A stretch of DNA of 64,000 nt from Chroococcidiopsis thermalis PCC 7203 (GTDB lineage: Bacteria > Cyanobacteriota > Cyanobacteriia > Cyanobacteriales > Chroococcidiopsidaceae), in contig NC_019695.1 of assembly GCF_000317125.1 (NCBI RefSeq), forward strand, positions 3,522,336 through 3,586,335. The letters run 5' to 3'. The first letter of the stretch is position 1. Each line of letters opens with the position of its first letter. Below, one piece after another: positions 27,989-36,872 of the stretch. The notes beneath the pieces were generated by a model. It was not told where the DNA came from and did no database searches. It saw only the letters and a list, made by a program, of their open reading frames with translations. Position numbers and translations under genes: made by a program.

Positions 27989-28194
27989 ATATTTAAAAAA
28001 AGAGGGGAAGGATTTTTGTTTTCCTTCCCCTCTTTCTTGCGGTTATTTTTACTGTCTTCGGCTTTATCGCCTTCTTTGAGCCTTTGACGCATCATCTGCG
28101 CCTGTTTCTTCAGTTGTCTGGCTCTTGCCGCACCGCCTCTACCTTTGTCGTTTCTACCTTCGCGACGGGGCGACTCCCATCGTTTGAGTCGCAT
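27985..28194 (-). CDS. small basic hypothetical protein
   Basis: A 69-residue, strongly basic, hydrophilic protein starting MRLKRWESPRREGRNDKGRG, with helix AARARQLKKQAQMMRQRLKE. AAAGGAG lies 6 bp before the ATG, a strong ribosome binding site. It is 37 bp downstream of tRNA-Leu on the same strand. The last residues are encoded inside the terminator hairpin and the stop lies in a family A palindrome, so the C-terminus may have been extended. The composition suggests RNA or ribosome contact, which is only inference. Confidence 0.6.
   Translation of the reverse strand: MRLKRWESPRREGRNDKGRGGAARARQLKKQAQMMRQRLKEGDKAEDSKNNRKKEGKENKNPSPLFLNM
28001..28033 (-). terminator. intrinsic terminator
   Basis: A perfect 12-bp stem (AGAGGGGAAGGA with its complement) around a 9-base loop, followed on the minus strand by seven T. 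On the plus strand the tract after the stem is weaker. It ends the M48 / tRNA-Leu / small-protein transcript although it is inside the small reading frame. Confidence 0.8.
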
Positions 28195-28231
28195 ACTCTG
28201 CTCCTTTGCAGCTTTTCTGGTATTGTGCTGA

Positions 28232-28315
28232 TGGGCAGGAGGAGAATCGAACTCCTATGGGTTTAAGCCCGCTTGATTTTGAGTCAAGTGCGTCTACCAG
28301 TTTCGCCACCCGCCC
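28232..28315 (-). tRNA. tRNA-Leu (anticodon CAA)
   Basis: An 84-nt class II tRNA. The acceptor stem GGGCGGG pairs with CCTGCCC (one G-T pair) and the discriminator is A. The anticodon stem CTTGA/TCAAG encloses the loop CTCAAAA, giving CAA (reads UUG). There is a long variable arm and a T arm with GTTCGATTC. No CCA is encoded. The 5' part overlaps the end of the M48 protease gene by 22 bases. Confidence 0.95.
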
Positions 28316-29169
28316 TTTTTTTCAGCTTTACCATTGTAATCTATTTTTGTATTTTCTAACAAGTTTTGATATTCGCGACTAGATGCCCAGCGATCGATCT
28401 CTCTAGCACGTAAGACTGGCACGGGATGGGTGAGTTGAGAGGAGTGAGCTGATTTCAGCATTTCGCCAATTTCGGTATTGCTAATATTGTCGTAAGCGCG
28501 CGCTTGCTCGATAAAAGCATCGAGATTGAGCTGGGAAGCCAGAACGGGAGAACCACCAGCGAGTTTCATCAATATCGACATCACAACTTTGGGGTCTTGA
28601 GTGGCTAGCAAGGCAGCGCGATCGCAGGTAAACTCAGCACAGCGTACCCATTCTAATAGTTGCGCCTGTAGGGTTTGGACGAGTAACTGACCCACATTAG
28701 GCAGTTGTCCGGCTGCGAGGACAATCAAATTCACTAACGTCAAATAGACCCCGTGGTCGCATTTGAGATGACCCAATTCGTGAGCAATCACCGCCTGCAC
28801 TTCCTCTGGTGTCAGCAGATCGATCAGTGAAGTGTGCATGACAATAAATGGTTGCTTACCTCGCATAGCAAAAGTGTAAGCATTGGGGACTGGGTGCTGT
28901 CTGACATACAACTGCGGCGGTTCCAGATCCAAAACCCGACACGCTTCTATTAACAGTTGATGATATTGCGGTAATTGGCGATCGCTCACCAGAATACTTG
29001 AGGCAATATTTTCAATATAGAAAAATTGTTCTGCCAATTGTCCCAATAAATTTCGCACCAGCAAATCGACACCAGGAATTTGTTTGAGTGCTTTAGTTGC
29101 TTCTAAGTCTAAAGGATGACGAAAAGAATCTGCTTTAAGCCCAACTAACTGCGTCTTGAGGGAAGACAT
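28294..29169 (-). CDS. M48-family metallopeptidase
   Basis: A 291-residue HtpX-like zinc peptidase with the HEXXH site AVIAHELGHLKCDHGVYL and the third-ligand region EFTCDRAALLATQDP. Hydrophobic segments around LTLVNLIVLAAGQLPNVGQLL suggest membrane association. It would degrade membrane or misfolded proteins. The C-terminus (GGWRNW) and its TAG stop are encoded by the 5' part of tRNA-Leu, so message and tRNA must be separated by processing if co-transcribed. Confidence 0.9.
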   Translation of the reverse strand: MSSLKTQLVGLKADSFRHPLDLEATKALKQIPGVDLLVRNLLGQLAEQFFYIENIASSILVSDRQLPQYHQLLIEACRVLDLEPPQLYVRQHPVPNAYTFAMRGKQPFIVMHTSLIDLLTPEEVQAVIAHELGHLKCDHGVYLTLVNLIVLAAGQLPNVGQLLVQTLQAQLLEWVRCAEFTCDRAALLATQDPKVVMSILMKLAGGSPVLASQLNLDAFIEQARAYDNISNTEIGEMLKSAHSSQLTHPVPVLRAREIDRWASSREYQNLLENTKIDYNGKAEKKGGWRNW

Positions 29170-29335
29170 GAGTATTGCGAACCAGTTTGTAGAGTAATAA
29201 AAGGTAATAAAGTAGATGCGATCGCCGACCCGCTGTCATCAGCAACATCGCAGTCAACATCTCACAGTCAGTATAGCGAATTCAGTTGTCAGCGATCGCT
29301 ATGCAACTACCAACTACCAACTACCCATTACCAAT

Positions 29336-29722
29336 TCAATCCGGTAGAGGAATTTTCATCGAACCGCAATCTTTGCGATTGCAAAGATACCATTTCGCGG
29401 GTGCAACTGCGCCTTCAGTGTCGAAGTACACGAGTCCTTCAGGAATGTTGTAGTAAATTTCCATTGTCACCTCGCAACCGAGGATGCGCTGAAGTAGTTT
29501 TTTGAGGATCTCTTGCCTGGAACCGATTGCTGCCGTCACTTCGCGGCTTTTGCAGTGTACCATCAGCTTAGGGCGGTTGGATTGTTCGCAAGACCAAACG
29601 TTAAAATCTACAGCCAGACGTAACAAAGCCCTCGTTTGAGGATCGCACATCTCAATTAAGGTATTTTCAATTTCAGCCTTTTCAATTGCGGTTGGTTTTT
29701 CTTTGTTGTAAATCAGTTTCAT
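29336..29722 (-). CDS. hypothetical protein
   Basis: A 128-residue soluble protein starting MKLIYNKEKPTAIEKAEIEN, with alternating helices and strands, a middle (NRPKLMVHCKSREVTAAIGSRQEILKKLLQRILGCEVTMEIYYN) and four Cys besides, two near the end (LCNRKDCGSM). I do not recognise the family. Only small repeats separate it from the M48 gene. Codon use and composition look like the neighbours. Confidence 0.65.
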   Translation of the reverse strand: MKLIYNKEKPTAIEKAEIENTLIEMCDPQTRALLRLAVDFNVWSCEQSNRPKLMVHCKSREVTAAIGSRQEILKKLLQRILGCEVTMEIYYNIPEGLVYFDTEGAVAPAKWYLCNRKDCGSMKIPLPD

Positions 29723-30153
29723 AACTTAATTTCCATACTGCTTACCAACATTTTTGAGATTTTTTTACCAACTTTGCGTCACATCTGCCACATTTTTTAT
29801 CTCGCTCAACTTTTAATATCAATGAAGGCAGGCGATCGCATTCAATCATGCAGAAGTGCTAATTGTGGCTTAGTTTCAGCCTAGCTTATTCTGTATTTTC
29901 CTGGCTATTAGTAAATCAGTAATTGTTAACTTGGTTCAAACATTTTCACAAAATTTTACTTCAAAAAATCGGAAAAAGCTGTCTTCTATCTATCGAGAGA
30001 AATGTATGACGATACCTTACATTTTTATTAACTGTTCTTTCAGTACAAGCCATCATGTGCGGAGAGTGACATTTCCCGTCAACTGGCAACTCTCCAAAAC
30101 CCTATAACAATCACCATGACTAAAACACGATTAGCTATCACTTACGTCAGCTA

Positions 30154-30181
30154 TTGTCAATGAGTACATTTTTCATATAAT
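30154..30181 (+). promoter_or_regulatory. sigma-70-type promoter of glgA
   Basis: TTGTCA (30154-30159) and TATAAT (30176-30181) are 16 bp apart; transcription would start near 30188, about 50 bp before glgA. The rest of the 515-bp gap (29723-30237) is A/T-rich and shows no gene. Confidence 0.6.
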
Positions 30182-30237
30182 GGATGAAATATAAAAATGA
30201 ACTTTTATTAAGCTGTTAAGCGAGGAGAAAGTTAAAG

Positions 30238-31716
30238 ATGTATGTCGTGCAAATTGCCTCTGAATGCGCTCCCGTTATCAAAGCAGGCGGCTTAGGCGAT
30301 GTCGTCTACGGGCTGAGTCGGGAATTAGAGATTCGGGGAAACAGTGTCGAGCTGATCCTGCCCAAATATGATTGTATGCGCTACGACCACATATGGGGAT
30401 TGCACGATGCCTACCGCGACTTATGGGTTCCTTGGTACGACGGTAGAGTTCACTGTTCTGTCTACTGTGGTTGGGTACACGGGCGAGTTTGTTTCTTTAT
30501 CGAACCGCATTCTCAAGATGACTTCTTCAATCGCGGCTGCTATTACGGTTGTAATGATGACAATATGCGATTTGCTTTTTTCAGCAAAGCCGCTTTAGAG
30601 TTTCTGCACCAGAGTAATAAGCGCCCCGATGTGATTCATTGTCACGACTGGCAAACAGGGCTAGTACCTGTGATGCTGTATGAAATCTACAAATATCATG
30701 GCATGGGGAACCAACGAGTTTGTTACACGATCCACAACTTCAAACACCAAGGGATTGCTGGAAACGAAGTCTTACAAGCAACAGGACTGAATCAGGCAGA
30801 GTATTACTTCCAATACGACAAGCTACAAGATAATTTCAATCCCTTTGCCATCAACCTGATGAAAGGGGGGATTGTCTACTCTAACGCCGTCACGACTGTA
30901 TCACCTAACCATGCTTGGGAAGCTCATTATACAGAAGTTGGCAGTGGTCTAGGTCATACCCTACACCAGCATCAAGATAAATTTAGCGGCATTCTCAACG
31001 GTATTGATTACGATTTCTGGAATCCAGAAGTAGACCGATACATACCTTTTAACTACAGCTCAGACGATTTTGAGCAAAAAGTCTATAACAAAAAAGCTTT
31101 GCGAGAACGGCTTTTACTGCGCGACGAACCAAAAAAACCAGTTATCGCCTACATCGGTCGATTAGATAATCAAAAAGGGGTTCACCTCGTCCATCACGCG
31201 ATCTATTATGCTCTCCAGAGAGAAGCGCAGTTCGTCTTACTAGGTTCGGCGACAGAACCAGGAATCAACGCTCATTTCAAACATGAGAAAAACTTTTTAA
31301 ACGATAACCCCGACTGCCATTTAGAACTCGGTTTTAACGAAGAATTATCTCACCTCATCTATGCTGGCGCTGATATGATTCTCGTCCCCAGTAATTACGA
31401 ACCTTGCGGATTGACACAGACAATCGGGATGAAATACGGTACTGTACCGATCGTGCGCGGAGTTGGCGGGCTGGTCAATACGGTGTTCGATCGCGACTAC
31501 GATCCCAACAAATCTCCAGAAGAACGTAACGGTTACGTCTTCTATCAGACCGATTACGGTGCTTTAGAATCGGCAATGGATCGGGCGATTGGTTTGTGGT
31601 ACAACCATCCTCAAGAGTTTCGCCAGCTTGCCCTACAAGGCATGGCATACGACTACTCTTGGAACCATCCAGGCACGGAATATCTGAAAATTTACGATCG
31701 CATTCGGCATCAATAA
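30238..31716 (+). CDS. glgA: glycogen synthase (ADP-glucose)
   Basis: A 492-residue GT5 enzyme that elongates alpha-1,4-glucan from ADP-glucose. It has the ADP-glucose-binding KAGGLGDVV (residues about 16-24), the CHDWQTGLVP segment, FKHQGIAG, and the C-terminal VPSNYEPCGLTQTIGMKYGTVPIVR with the conserved Glu. GAGGAGA lies 9 bp before the ATG. Cyanobacteria often have two GlgA forms; this MYVVQIASECAPV type is the one with a longer central region. Confidence 0.95.
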   Translation: MYVVQIASECAPVIKAGGLGDVVYGLSRELEIRGNSVELILPKYDCMRYDHIWGLHDAYRDLWVPWYDGRVHCSVYCGWVHGRVCFFIEPHSQDDFFNRGCYYGCNDDNMRFAFFSKAALEFLHQSNKRPDVIHCHDWQTGLVPVMLYEIYKYHGMGNQRVCYTIHNFKHQGIAGNEVLQATGLNQAEYYFQYDKLQDNFNPFAINLMKGGIVYSNAVTTVSPNHAWEAHYTEVGSGLGHTLHQHQDKFSGILNGIDYDFWNPEVDRYIPFNYSSDDFEQKVYNKKALRERLLLRDEPKKPVIAYIGRLDNQKGVHLVHHAIYYALQREAQFVLLGSATEPGINAHFKHEKNFLNDNPDCHLELGFNEELSHLIYAGADMILVPSNYEPCGLTQTIGMKYGTVPIVRGVGGLVNTVFDRDYDPNKSPEERNGYVFYQTDYGALESAMDRAIGLWYNHPQEFRQLALQGMAYDYSWNHPGTEYLKIYDRIRHQ

Positions 31717-31740
31717 TTGCTTACCCAGTCAATCCTTTGA

Positions 31741-31798
31741 GGGCGGGTTTTTCAATCTCTTCGTAATTGACAGAGATCTTTGAAAAACCCGCCCCTAC
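31741..31798. repeat. family C palindromic repeat after glgA
   Basis: Starts GGGCGGGTTTTTCAA and ends TTTGAAAAACCCGCCCCTAC. The arms pair over at least 14 bases, and inner TCTCT/AGAGA also pair, giving a long hairpin. It lies between glgA (plus) and the SAM-hydrolase gene (minus), so it could serve as a shared terminator. Confidence 0.8.
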
Positions 31799-31840
31799 AG
31801 TAATACGACCAATTACCCATTACCCATTACCCATTACCCA

Positions 31841-32629
31841 TTACTTGCTATAAGTCACGACGCGATCGATCCGAGGTCTGCCGAATCTCTCCCAAGCATT
31901 GCCCCCACGTAGAAATAATTCCATCCAACGAATCTGCTTTCCATTCGGATCTTGCCAGCCAGAACTCCCTGGTGCGAATGCCAGCGTCCCTTCGGGAACG
32001 CGGAAACTACCATCCGAATACACCGCATCGCTGACCGTATCCCCTACTCGAATCGTTACCTTAGTTTCTGGTTCTAAGTTGACGCGATCGGCGGAAATGG
32101 TAGTTTTAATGTTACCGTAGCCATCGATCCACGCCACGCGATCGCTTGGTGGATCGGGAATCTGCTGCGGATCTAACTCGTCGCCTAACAAACTTAAGTC
32201 GTCAGAGGCGATCGCTGCTGCTGCTTGAGGAAATACGTCTCGCGATCGAAATTGCGAACCGCCGCGAGAAACCTTGACAATTTTGATTGTCTGTGCTGCC
32301 GACTTAATGAAAGACAGAGTATAACCTGCATTAACTCCCACAACTTTGACGTTGTTGGGTAACAGTACGTATGTCAGTCCCTCCCCTTCATTGTCTTTCC
32401 TGGGTTGTGCGTCGTCCTGGCGCGGCGCACAATTATGATAAATTAGCCTTTCTGCTGTACCGGGATTTAGTCCGAGTTGAGCCACCCAAAAGCCAGTGGC
32501 TAGCGTGCTGAATGGTGGTACGGAAACCCAATGAATTTGCGCTGTTGGTAACGACATCAATAGCCGTTGGGTAACTTCAGCAAAAGCTGGGTCGCCATTT
32601 CCATAATCTGCAATCAGGTTAATTTGCAT
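31841..32629 (-). CDS. SAM hydrolase / SAM hydroxide adenosyltransferase family (DUF62)
   Basis: A 262-residue member of the chlorinase/fluorinase superfamily. It has an early ADYGNGDPAFAEVTQ (the Asp replaces the usual LTDFG-x-x-D), a central RSRDVFPQAAAAI, and the C-terminal DRVAWIDGYGNIKTTIS. Family members hydrolyse S-adenosylmethionine to adenosine and methionine. The usual LTDFGxxD is altered here, so substrate use may differ. It lies 6 bp downstream of wecB and is probably co-transcribed. Confidence 0.82.
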   Translation of the reverse strand: MQINLIADYGNGDPAFAEVTQRLLMSLPTAQIHWVSVPPFSTLATGFWVAQLGLNPGTAERLIYHNCAPRQDDAQPRKDNEGEGLTYVLLPNNVKVVGVNAGYTLSFIKSAAQTIKIVKVSRGGSQFRSRDVFPQAAAAIASDDLSLLGDELDPQQIPDPPSDRVAWIDGYGNIKTTISADRVNLEPETKVTIRVGDTVSDAVYSDGSFRVPEGTLAFAPGSSGWQDPNGKQIRWMELFLRGGNAWERFGRPRIDRVVTYSK

Positions 32630-32635
32630 AAGTTA

Positions 32636-33736
32636 TTAGCATATGTAATTGGTCACAGCCTGTAAGATTCGTTCCGCTGCGTGTCCGTCTCCAAAAGGAT
32701 TAATAGCTGTTGCCATTTTTTCGTATGCAGTTGGGTTACTTAACAACTCAGCCGCCGCCATGACGATTTCTGCCGTTTGAGTTCCAATCAATTTTGCCGT
32801 TCCAGCCGTCACTGCTTCAGGTCTTTCTGTCGTTTTACGCAAGACCAAAACTGGTTTACCCAAACTCGGTGCTTCTTCTTGCAAACCACCAGAATCGGTT
32901 AACAGCAAGTGCGATCGCTGGATCGCCCCTACTAATTCTCCATAATCTAGCGGATCTGTCAAGAAGACTCTCGGATGCTGACCTAAAATCTCTTGTAGCG
33001 GTTCGCGCACGATCGGATTGCGATGCAATGGCAACAATAAAGCTGTATCCTCAAACTTTTCTAGTATCTGCAAAAAACCTTGGGCAATTCCCTGAAGCGG
33101 TTCGCCCCAGTTTTCTCGCCGATGCACTGTAGTTAATAAAACTCTATATTTGTCCCACTCTAAACCATCGATCTGACAAGCTGGTTGCTGTTCTGCTACC
33201 GATAGCAATGCGTCAATGACCGTATTACCCGTTTGGTGAATTTCTCCTAAAACACCAGAACGTTGCAAATTCTCTACTGCTTGCGGCGTGGGGGCAAAGT
33301 GCAAATGTGCCAACTGAGAAATCAATCTGCGATTTGCTTCCTCTGGATATGGATCGTATATATTGTCTGTTCTCAGTCCCGCCTCTACATGTCCTACCGG
33401 AATTTTTTGATAGAATGCTGCCAAAGCAGCTGCAAAAGCCGTAGTCGTGTCCCCTTGAACTAAAACTAAGTCCGGCTGCTGCTGTTCAAACAGGGTTTCC
33501 AATCCTCGCAGACTGCGACAAGTAATATCGCTCAGAGATTGTTGCGATTGCATAATTTCCAAATCTGCATCTGCCTTAAGGTTGAATAGTTGCATGACTT
33601 GAGCAACCATTTCTCGATGCTGTCCGGTTAGAACAACTTGGGTATCAAACTGAGGTGCGCGTTGAAACACCTGAATCACTGGTGCTAGCTTAATTGCTTC
33701 TGGGCGAGTGCCTAAGATAATGCAGACTTTTTTCAT
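32636..33736 (-). CDS. wecB: UDP-N-acetylglucosamine 2-epimerase (non-hydrolysing)
   Basis: A 366-residue GT-B-fold epimerase making UDP-ManNAc for surface polysaccharides. It has the N-terminal ILGTRPEAIKLAPVI, VVLTGQHREM, VQGDTTTAFAAALAAF, GHVEAGLRTDNIYDPYPEE, VHRRENWGEPL and the UDP-binding LTDSGGLQEEAPSLGKPVLVLR. These are the family motifs in order and the length is normal. It is followed after 6 bp by the SAM-hydrolase-like gene. Confidence 0.94.
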   Translation of the reverse strand: MKKVCIILGTRPEAIKLAPVIQVFQRAPQFDTQVVLTGQHREMVAQVMQLFNLKADADLEIMQSQQSLSDITCRSLRGLETLFEQQQPDLVLVQGDTTTAFAAALAAFYQKIPVGHVEAGLRTDNIYDPYPEEANRRLISQLAHLHFAPTPQAVENLQRSGVLGEIHQTGNTVIDALLSVAEQQPACQIDGLEWDKYRVLLTTVHRRENWGEPLQGIAQGFLQILEKFEDTALLLPLHRNPIVREPLQEILGQHPRVFLTDPLDYGELVGAIQRSHLLLTDSGGLQEEAPSLGKPVLVLRKTTERPEAVTAGTAKLIGTQTAEIVMAAAELLSNPTAYEKMATAINPFGDGHAAERILQAVTNYIC

Positions 33737-33834
33737 TGAGCTGGTTTTGCTAGTGGTTCATTGGTCAATGGTAATTGGTCAACGGTCATTTATCGTACAG
33801 TAAATATCAATGTCTTACCCTTACTACAAAAACC

Positions 33835-34215
33835 ATGACTCAGCTCGACCGAGCTGCTATGCAAGCTCGAAATAAATTACTCGCTATGTTTCTACTACTC
33901 TGCATTTTAGACGTTACATTAGCGATCGCAGTACGGGACAGGTGGGCTATCGGTCGTATCTTACTAACAATTGTCGTGATGTATTTTGTGATGCAGGGGC
34001 GAAAATGGGCAAAATGGCTTCTAATTGGTATCTGTAGTTTGTTTGTTGTCAGTCTAATCGCAGTGATTGTGGCACTGAGTTCAAGGCTTTCTACTATTTC
34101 GATCGTTGGAAGTTCAATCGCGATCGTTCTCAGCGCTATTATTCCGGTCTATATGGCAAGTAGCAAAGATTTAAATCGTTATTTTGCTTATAAAAGACAA
34201 GGTTATTCCCAATAG
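33835..34215 (+). CDS. small integral membrane protein
   Basis: A 126-residue protein from ATG 33835 (the frame from 33775 includes spacer repeats). It has four hydrophobic segments: LLAMFLLLCILDVTLAIAV, RILLTIVVMYFVM, WLLIGICSLFVVSLIAVIVAL and ISIVGSSIAIVLSAIIPVYMA, joined by short basic loops (QGRKWAKW). No family is named with confidence. The C-terminus is basic. It converges with another membrane protein gene. Confidence 0.65.
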   Translation: MTQLDRAAMQARNKLLAMFLLLCILDVTLAIAVRDRWAIGRILLTIVVMYFVMQGRKWAKWLLIGICSLFVVSLIAVIVALSSRLSTISIVGSSIAIVLSAIIPVYMASSKDLNRYFAYKRQGYSQ

Positions 34216-34262
34216 ACTCGATAGTATATCGTTAGCAACTTATCGACAGCTCTACAAAAATG

Positions 34263-34286
34263 AAAAAACCCAGCTGGTCACTGGGC
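34263..34286 (-). terminator. intrinsic terminator, minus strand
   Basis: Read on the minus strand, CCCAG, a 7-base loop and CTGGG are followed by six T. It lies 37 bp after the stop of the minus-strand membrane protein gene. Confidence 0.6.
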
Positions 34287-34322
34287 AGATGCATTATTTG
34301 GATGAAATAAACTTAGCTTCCG

Positions 34323-34703
34323 CTAGAACTTTGGCTCCGTATCGCAGGTCAAAGGACAAGCTGCATAGACGGAAGTATCAATGTCATCTGCCTCGCCATG
34401 CAGCCAGCTCAACCATTTAACTTCATGTGGGTGAATTCCTTTCAAAGTCAACATGCTAGCTCCAATCAGCACTGCCAAAACGTTGAAACCAATTACACTT
34501 CCTGCTACTAATAAAACCGCACTTACTGGCATCACAGATTGCAGTACCATCGACAACAAGAAGGCTACTGTAGCCATCAAAACGACTAAAGGAAAGCCCA
34601 CAACGAGCAAACAAACTGCTAATGTGAAACTCCAGATTAAAAAGCTTTTGAGTGTAAATAAAGAAGAAGATGTCCCTAAATTGGAGCTTTGAGTTAAAGC
34701 CAT
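34323..34703 (-). CDS. hypothetical membrane protein
   Basis: A 126-residue protein with TTGGAGAG before the ATG. A Ser/Thr-rich N-terminus is followed by a long hydrophobic stretch (FLIWSFTLAVCLLVVGFPLVVLMATVAFLLSM, then VSAVLLVAGSVIGFNVLAVLIGASML), probably three or four helices. The C-terminal tail is soluble (GIHPHEVKWLSWLHGEADDID), ending with two Cys. No family was recognised. Confidence 0.65.
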   Translation of the reverse strand: MALTQSSNLGTSSSLFTLKSFLIWSFTLAVCLLVVGFPLVVLMATVAFLLSMVLQSVMPVSAVLLVAGSVIGFNVLAVLIGASMLTLKGIHPHEVKWLSWLHGEADDIDTSVYAACPLTCDTEPKF

Positions 34704-35329
34704 AGTTTCTCTCCAAAGTCAATGCAAAAATTCAAATTTGTAAAATTCTGTACGCCGAGTCGGAGCCAGTTAAGCCCTATTGAAAATTAGTATACAGATA
34801 CCCATAGATAAGATGATCGGATAGTTATTAATCTTTACACTAGATAATTTCTGTTTATAAATCCGAACGGAAAAGCATATGAAAATGCTTTGCAAGTCAC
34901 AACATCTATCTTGAGATATATAACCTCAAAGTCTTTTAGATACTAGCTTTCACAAAGATCGAGCGATAAATCTTTTGTGAAGCAGAACCACGAGTCAATC
35001 CAGAAAACGATCGCACCCTTATTGGCTTAACATTTCGTATAAATACAGTGGTGGTTTCTCATAATTCCTCCCAGACTTATTGACCAAAAAGAAAGCGATC
35101 GCCCACCTTAATTCCTCATTTTGATAATCGTTAGATTAAAACTATCCTCAAAGCAAGTTCATGAATTTTTATAACTGAATTTTTATAACTAGTGAATAGT
35201 GAGTCACAAGTGGCTAGTAGCCAGTGGCTGAATTCTTCATCTAGTCACTAGTCACCAGTCTCTAGTCACTGAATAACTGATAACTGATTAGGGGAAAACT
35301 AAACGTGTAATCACACAGACTTGAGGCAT
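34704..35329. other. gene-free spacer with 7-bp tandem repeats
   Basis: About 625 bp. The left two thirds are A/T-rich with no convincing gene. 35190-35275 holds AGTGGCTAGT/AGTCACTAGT-type degenerate heptamers. It must contain the promoter for the PilT-type gene; no clear box pair was chosen. Confidence 0.5.
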
Positions 35330-36718
35330 ATGACAGAACCCCAACGTCAGCCAAATTATCCACCTCCCGCACCCCGCGTTCCTCCCATACCACCACCACC
35401 GCAGCGAATGAATTCCAGTGGAGATACGGGAGTGGTGAGTTCGACGCAGCCAATCCAGCCGATACCCAGCACCCATGTAGCGGTGAATGTGACAGGGGTG
35501 AATTCGACGCAGCCAATCCAGCCGATACCCAGCACTCATGTAGCGGTGAATCCGCCGGAAGAACCGTTACCCTTACCATCTACAAGTCCTCGTCTCAACG
35601 TACCTAGACCAGCACCACCTAGTGCTGTCCGTCCCAGACAAAGTAAAATTAGTAACGCGCCTACATTAGAACAATTGGTACGAGAAGCATACGATCGCGG
35701 TATTTCCGACTTACATTTAGGAGTAGGTGAAGTACCGCGCTTTCGCGATCGCGGTCAAATTATACTTACCGATCATCCCCCGATCGACGAAGAGATTTTT
35801 TTCAGTTGGCTGCGAGAAATTCTGAGCGATCGGCAAATCGAGCAATTCAAAGAAGATTTAGAATTTGACGGTGCAACCCAATATGAAGGATTGGTGCGGG
35901 TGCGGATCAATATTTTTGTTGCTCTGAATGGTCCAGCAATGGTACTGCGGCTGATTCCGTTAAAAATCTTAACAATGGAACAACTGAATTTGCCACAGGT
36001 ATTTAGAGATCTATGCCACTACCACAAAGGATTAATTTTGGTGACAGGACCGACAGGTTCGGGTAAGTCTACCACGATGGCAGCAATGATCGACTTTATC
36101 AACAAGACGATGCCGAAGAATATCATTTCAATTGAAGATCCAGTTGAATTCGTGCATGTTAGTCAAAAGTCGTTGATCAAGCAACGGGAAGTAGGAATTC
36201 ATACATTAAAATTCGATAACGCCCTCAAAGCATCCTTGCGAGAAGACCCAGATATCATTCTGATTGGGGAAATGCGCGATCGCGAGACAGTGAACACAGC
36301 CCTCAAAGCAGCACAAACCGGACACTTAGTATTTGGTACGTTGCACACAAACAGCGCTGTAAAAACTATCGAACGGATCTTGAACCTTTACAATCCCGAA
36401 GAACAGGGACCCATGCGAATTCAGGTGGCTGAATCGCTCGTAGCAGTCATCGCTCAAAGCTTAGTTCGTACTACAGATAGCAAACGAGCAGCCGTACACG
36501 AAATTATGATTAATACAGACGCAATTAAAGATTACATTATACGTAATCAGGTTGAAGAAATAGAGGCAATTATTCCTCGTTGTGGCTTCGAGGGTATGTG
36601 TACCATGAACCAGTCTTTGTATCAGCTATACGAACAAGGACGAATCACGGAAGAAACAGCCCTAGAAGCCTCACCCAAACCCAATGAAATGGCTATGACC
36701 CTCAGAGGTCGAGTCTAG
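35330..36718 (+). CDS. PilT-family type IV pilus retraction ATPase
   Basis: About 462 residues from ATG 35330 with GAGG just before (a TTG at 35321 is also in frame). The first about 100 residues are Pro-rich and contain a duplicated 21-residue unit. The rest is PilT: SDLHLGVGEVPRFRDRG, Walker A GPTGSGKSTTMAAM (about residue 240), Asp box IEDPVEFVH, Walker B DPDIILIGEMRD, His box TGHLVFGTLHTNSA. The tetracysteine of PilB is absent, as expected for PilT. It is isolated from other pil genes, so probably a PilT2-type paralogue. Confidence 0.9.
   Translation: MTEPQRQPNYPPPAPRVPPIPPPPQRMNSSGDTGVVSSTQPIQPIPSTHVAVNVTGVNSTQPIQPIPSTHVAVNPPEEPLPLPSTSPRLNVPRPAPPSAVRPRQSKISNAPTLEQLVREAYDRGISDLHLGVGEVPRFRDRGQIILTDHPPIDEEIFFSWLREILSDRQIEQFKEDLEFDGATQYEGLVRVRINIFVALNGPAMVLRLIPLKILTMEQLNLPQVFRDLCHYHKGLILVTGPTGSGKSTTMAAMIDFINKTMPKNIISIEDPVEFVHVSQKSLIKQREVGIHTLKFDNALKASLREDPDIILIGEMRDRETVNTALKAAQTGHLVFGTLHTNSAVKTIERILNLYNPEEQGPMRIQVAESLVAVIAQSLVRTTDSKRAAVHEIMINTDAIKDYIIRNQVEEIEAIIPRCGFEGMCTMNQSLYQLYEQGRITEETALEASPKPNEMAMTLRGRV
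35440..35551. repeat. 63-bp period tandem duplication inside the PilT-type gene
   Basis: A 49-bp block beginning TTCGACGCAGCCAATCCAG occurs at 35440 and again at 35503, nearly identical. The period of 63 bp is 21 codons, so the duplication keeps the frame and repeats the motif STQPIQPIPSTHVAVN in the Pro-rich linker. Confidence 0.9.
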
Positions 36719-36872
36719 GAAGAGGGGTGAGGAGTGAGGAGTGAGGAGTGAGGGAAATTTTAGATTTTGAATTTTGGATTGCTCATTTTGAATTGCTCCT
36801 CTGCTTCCTTGTCCCCCTTGTCTCTTTTGTTCTCCCTCGTCTCTCTTGTCCTTACTCTAACCCCCGCTAAAA

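Noticed and set aside
35262-35579. Minus-strand frames with a repeated peptide opposite the PilT-type gene
   Set aside because: The repetition only mirrors the 63-bp duplication of the real plus-strand gene.
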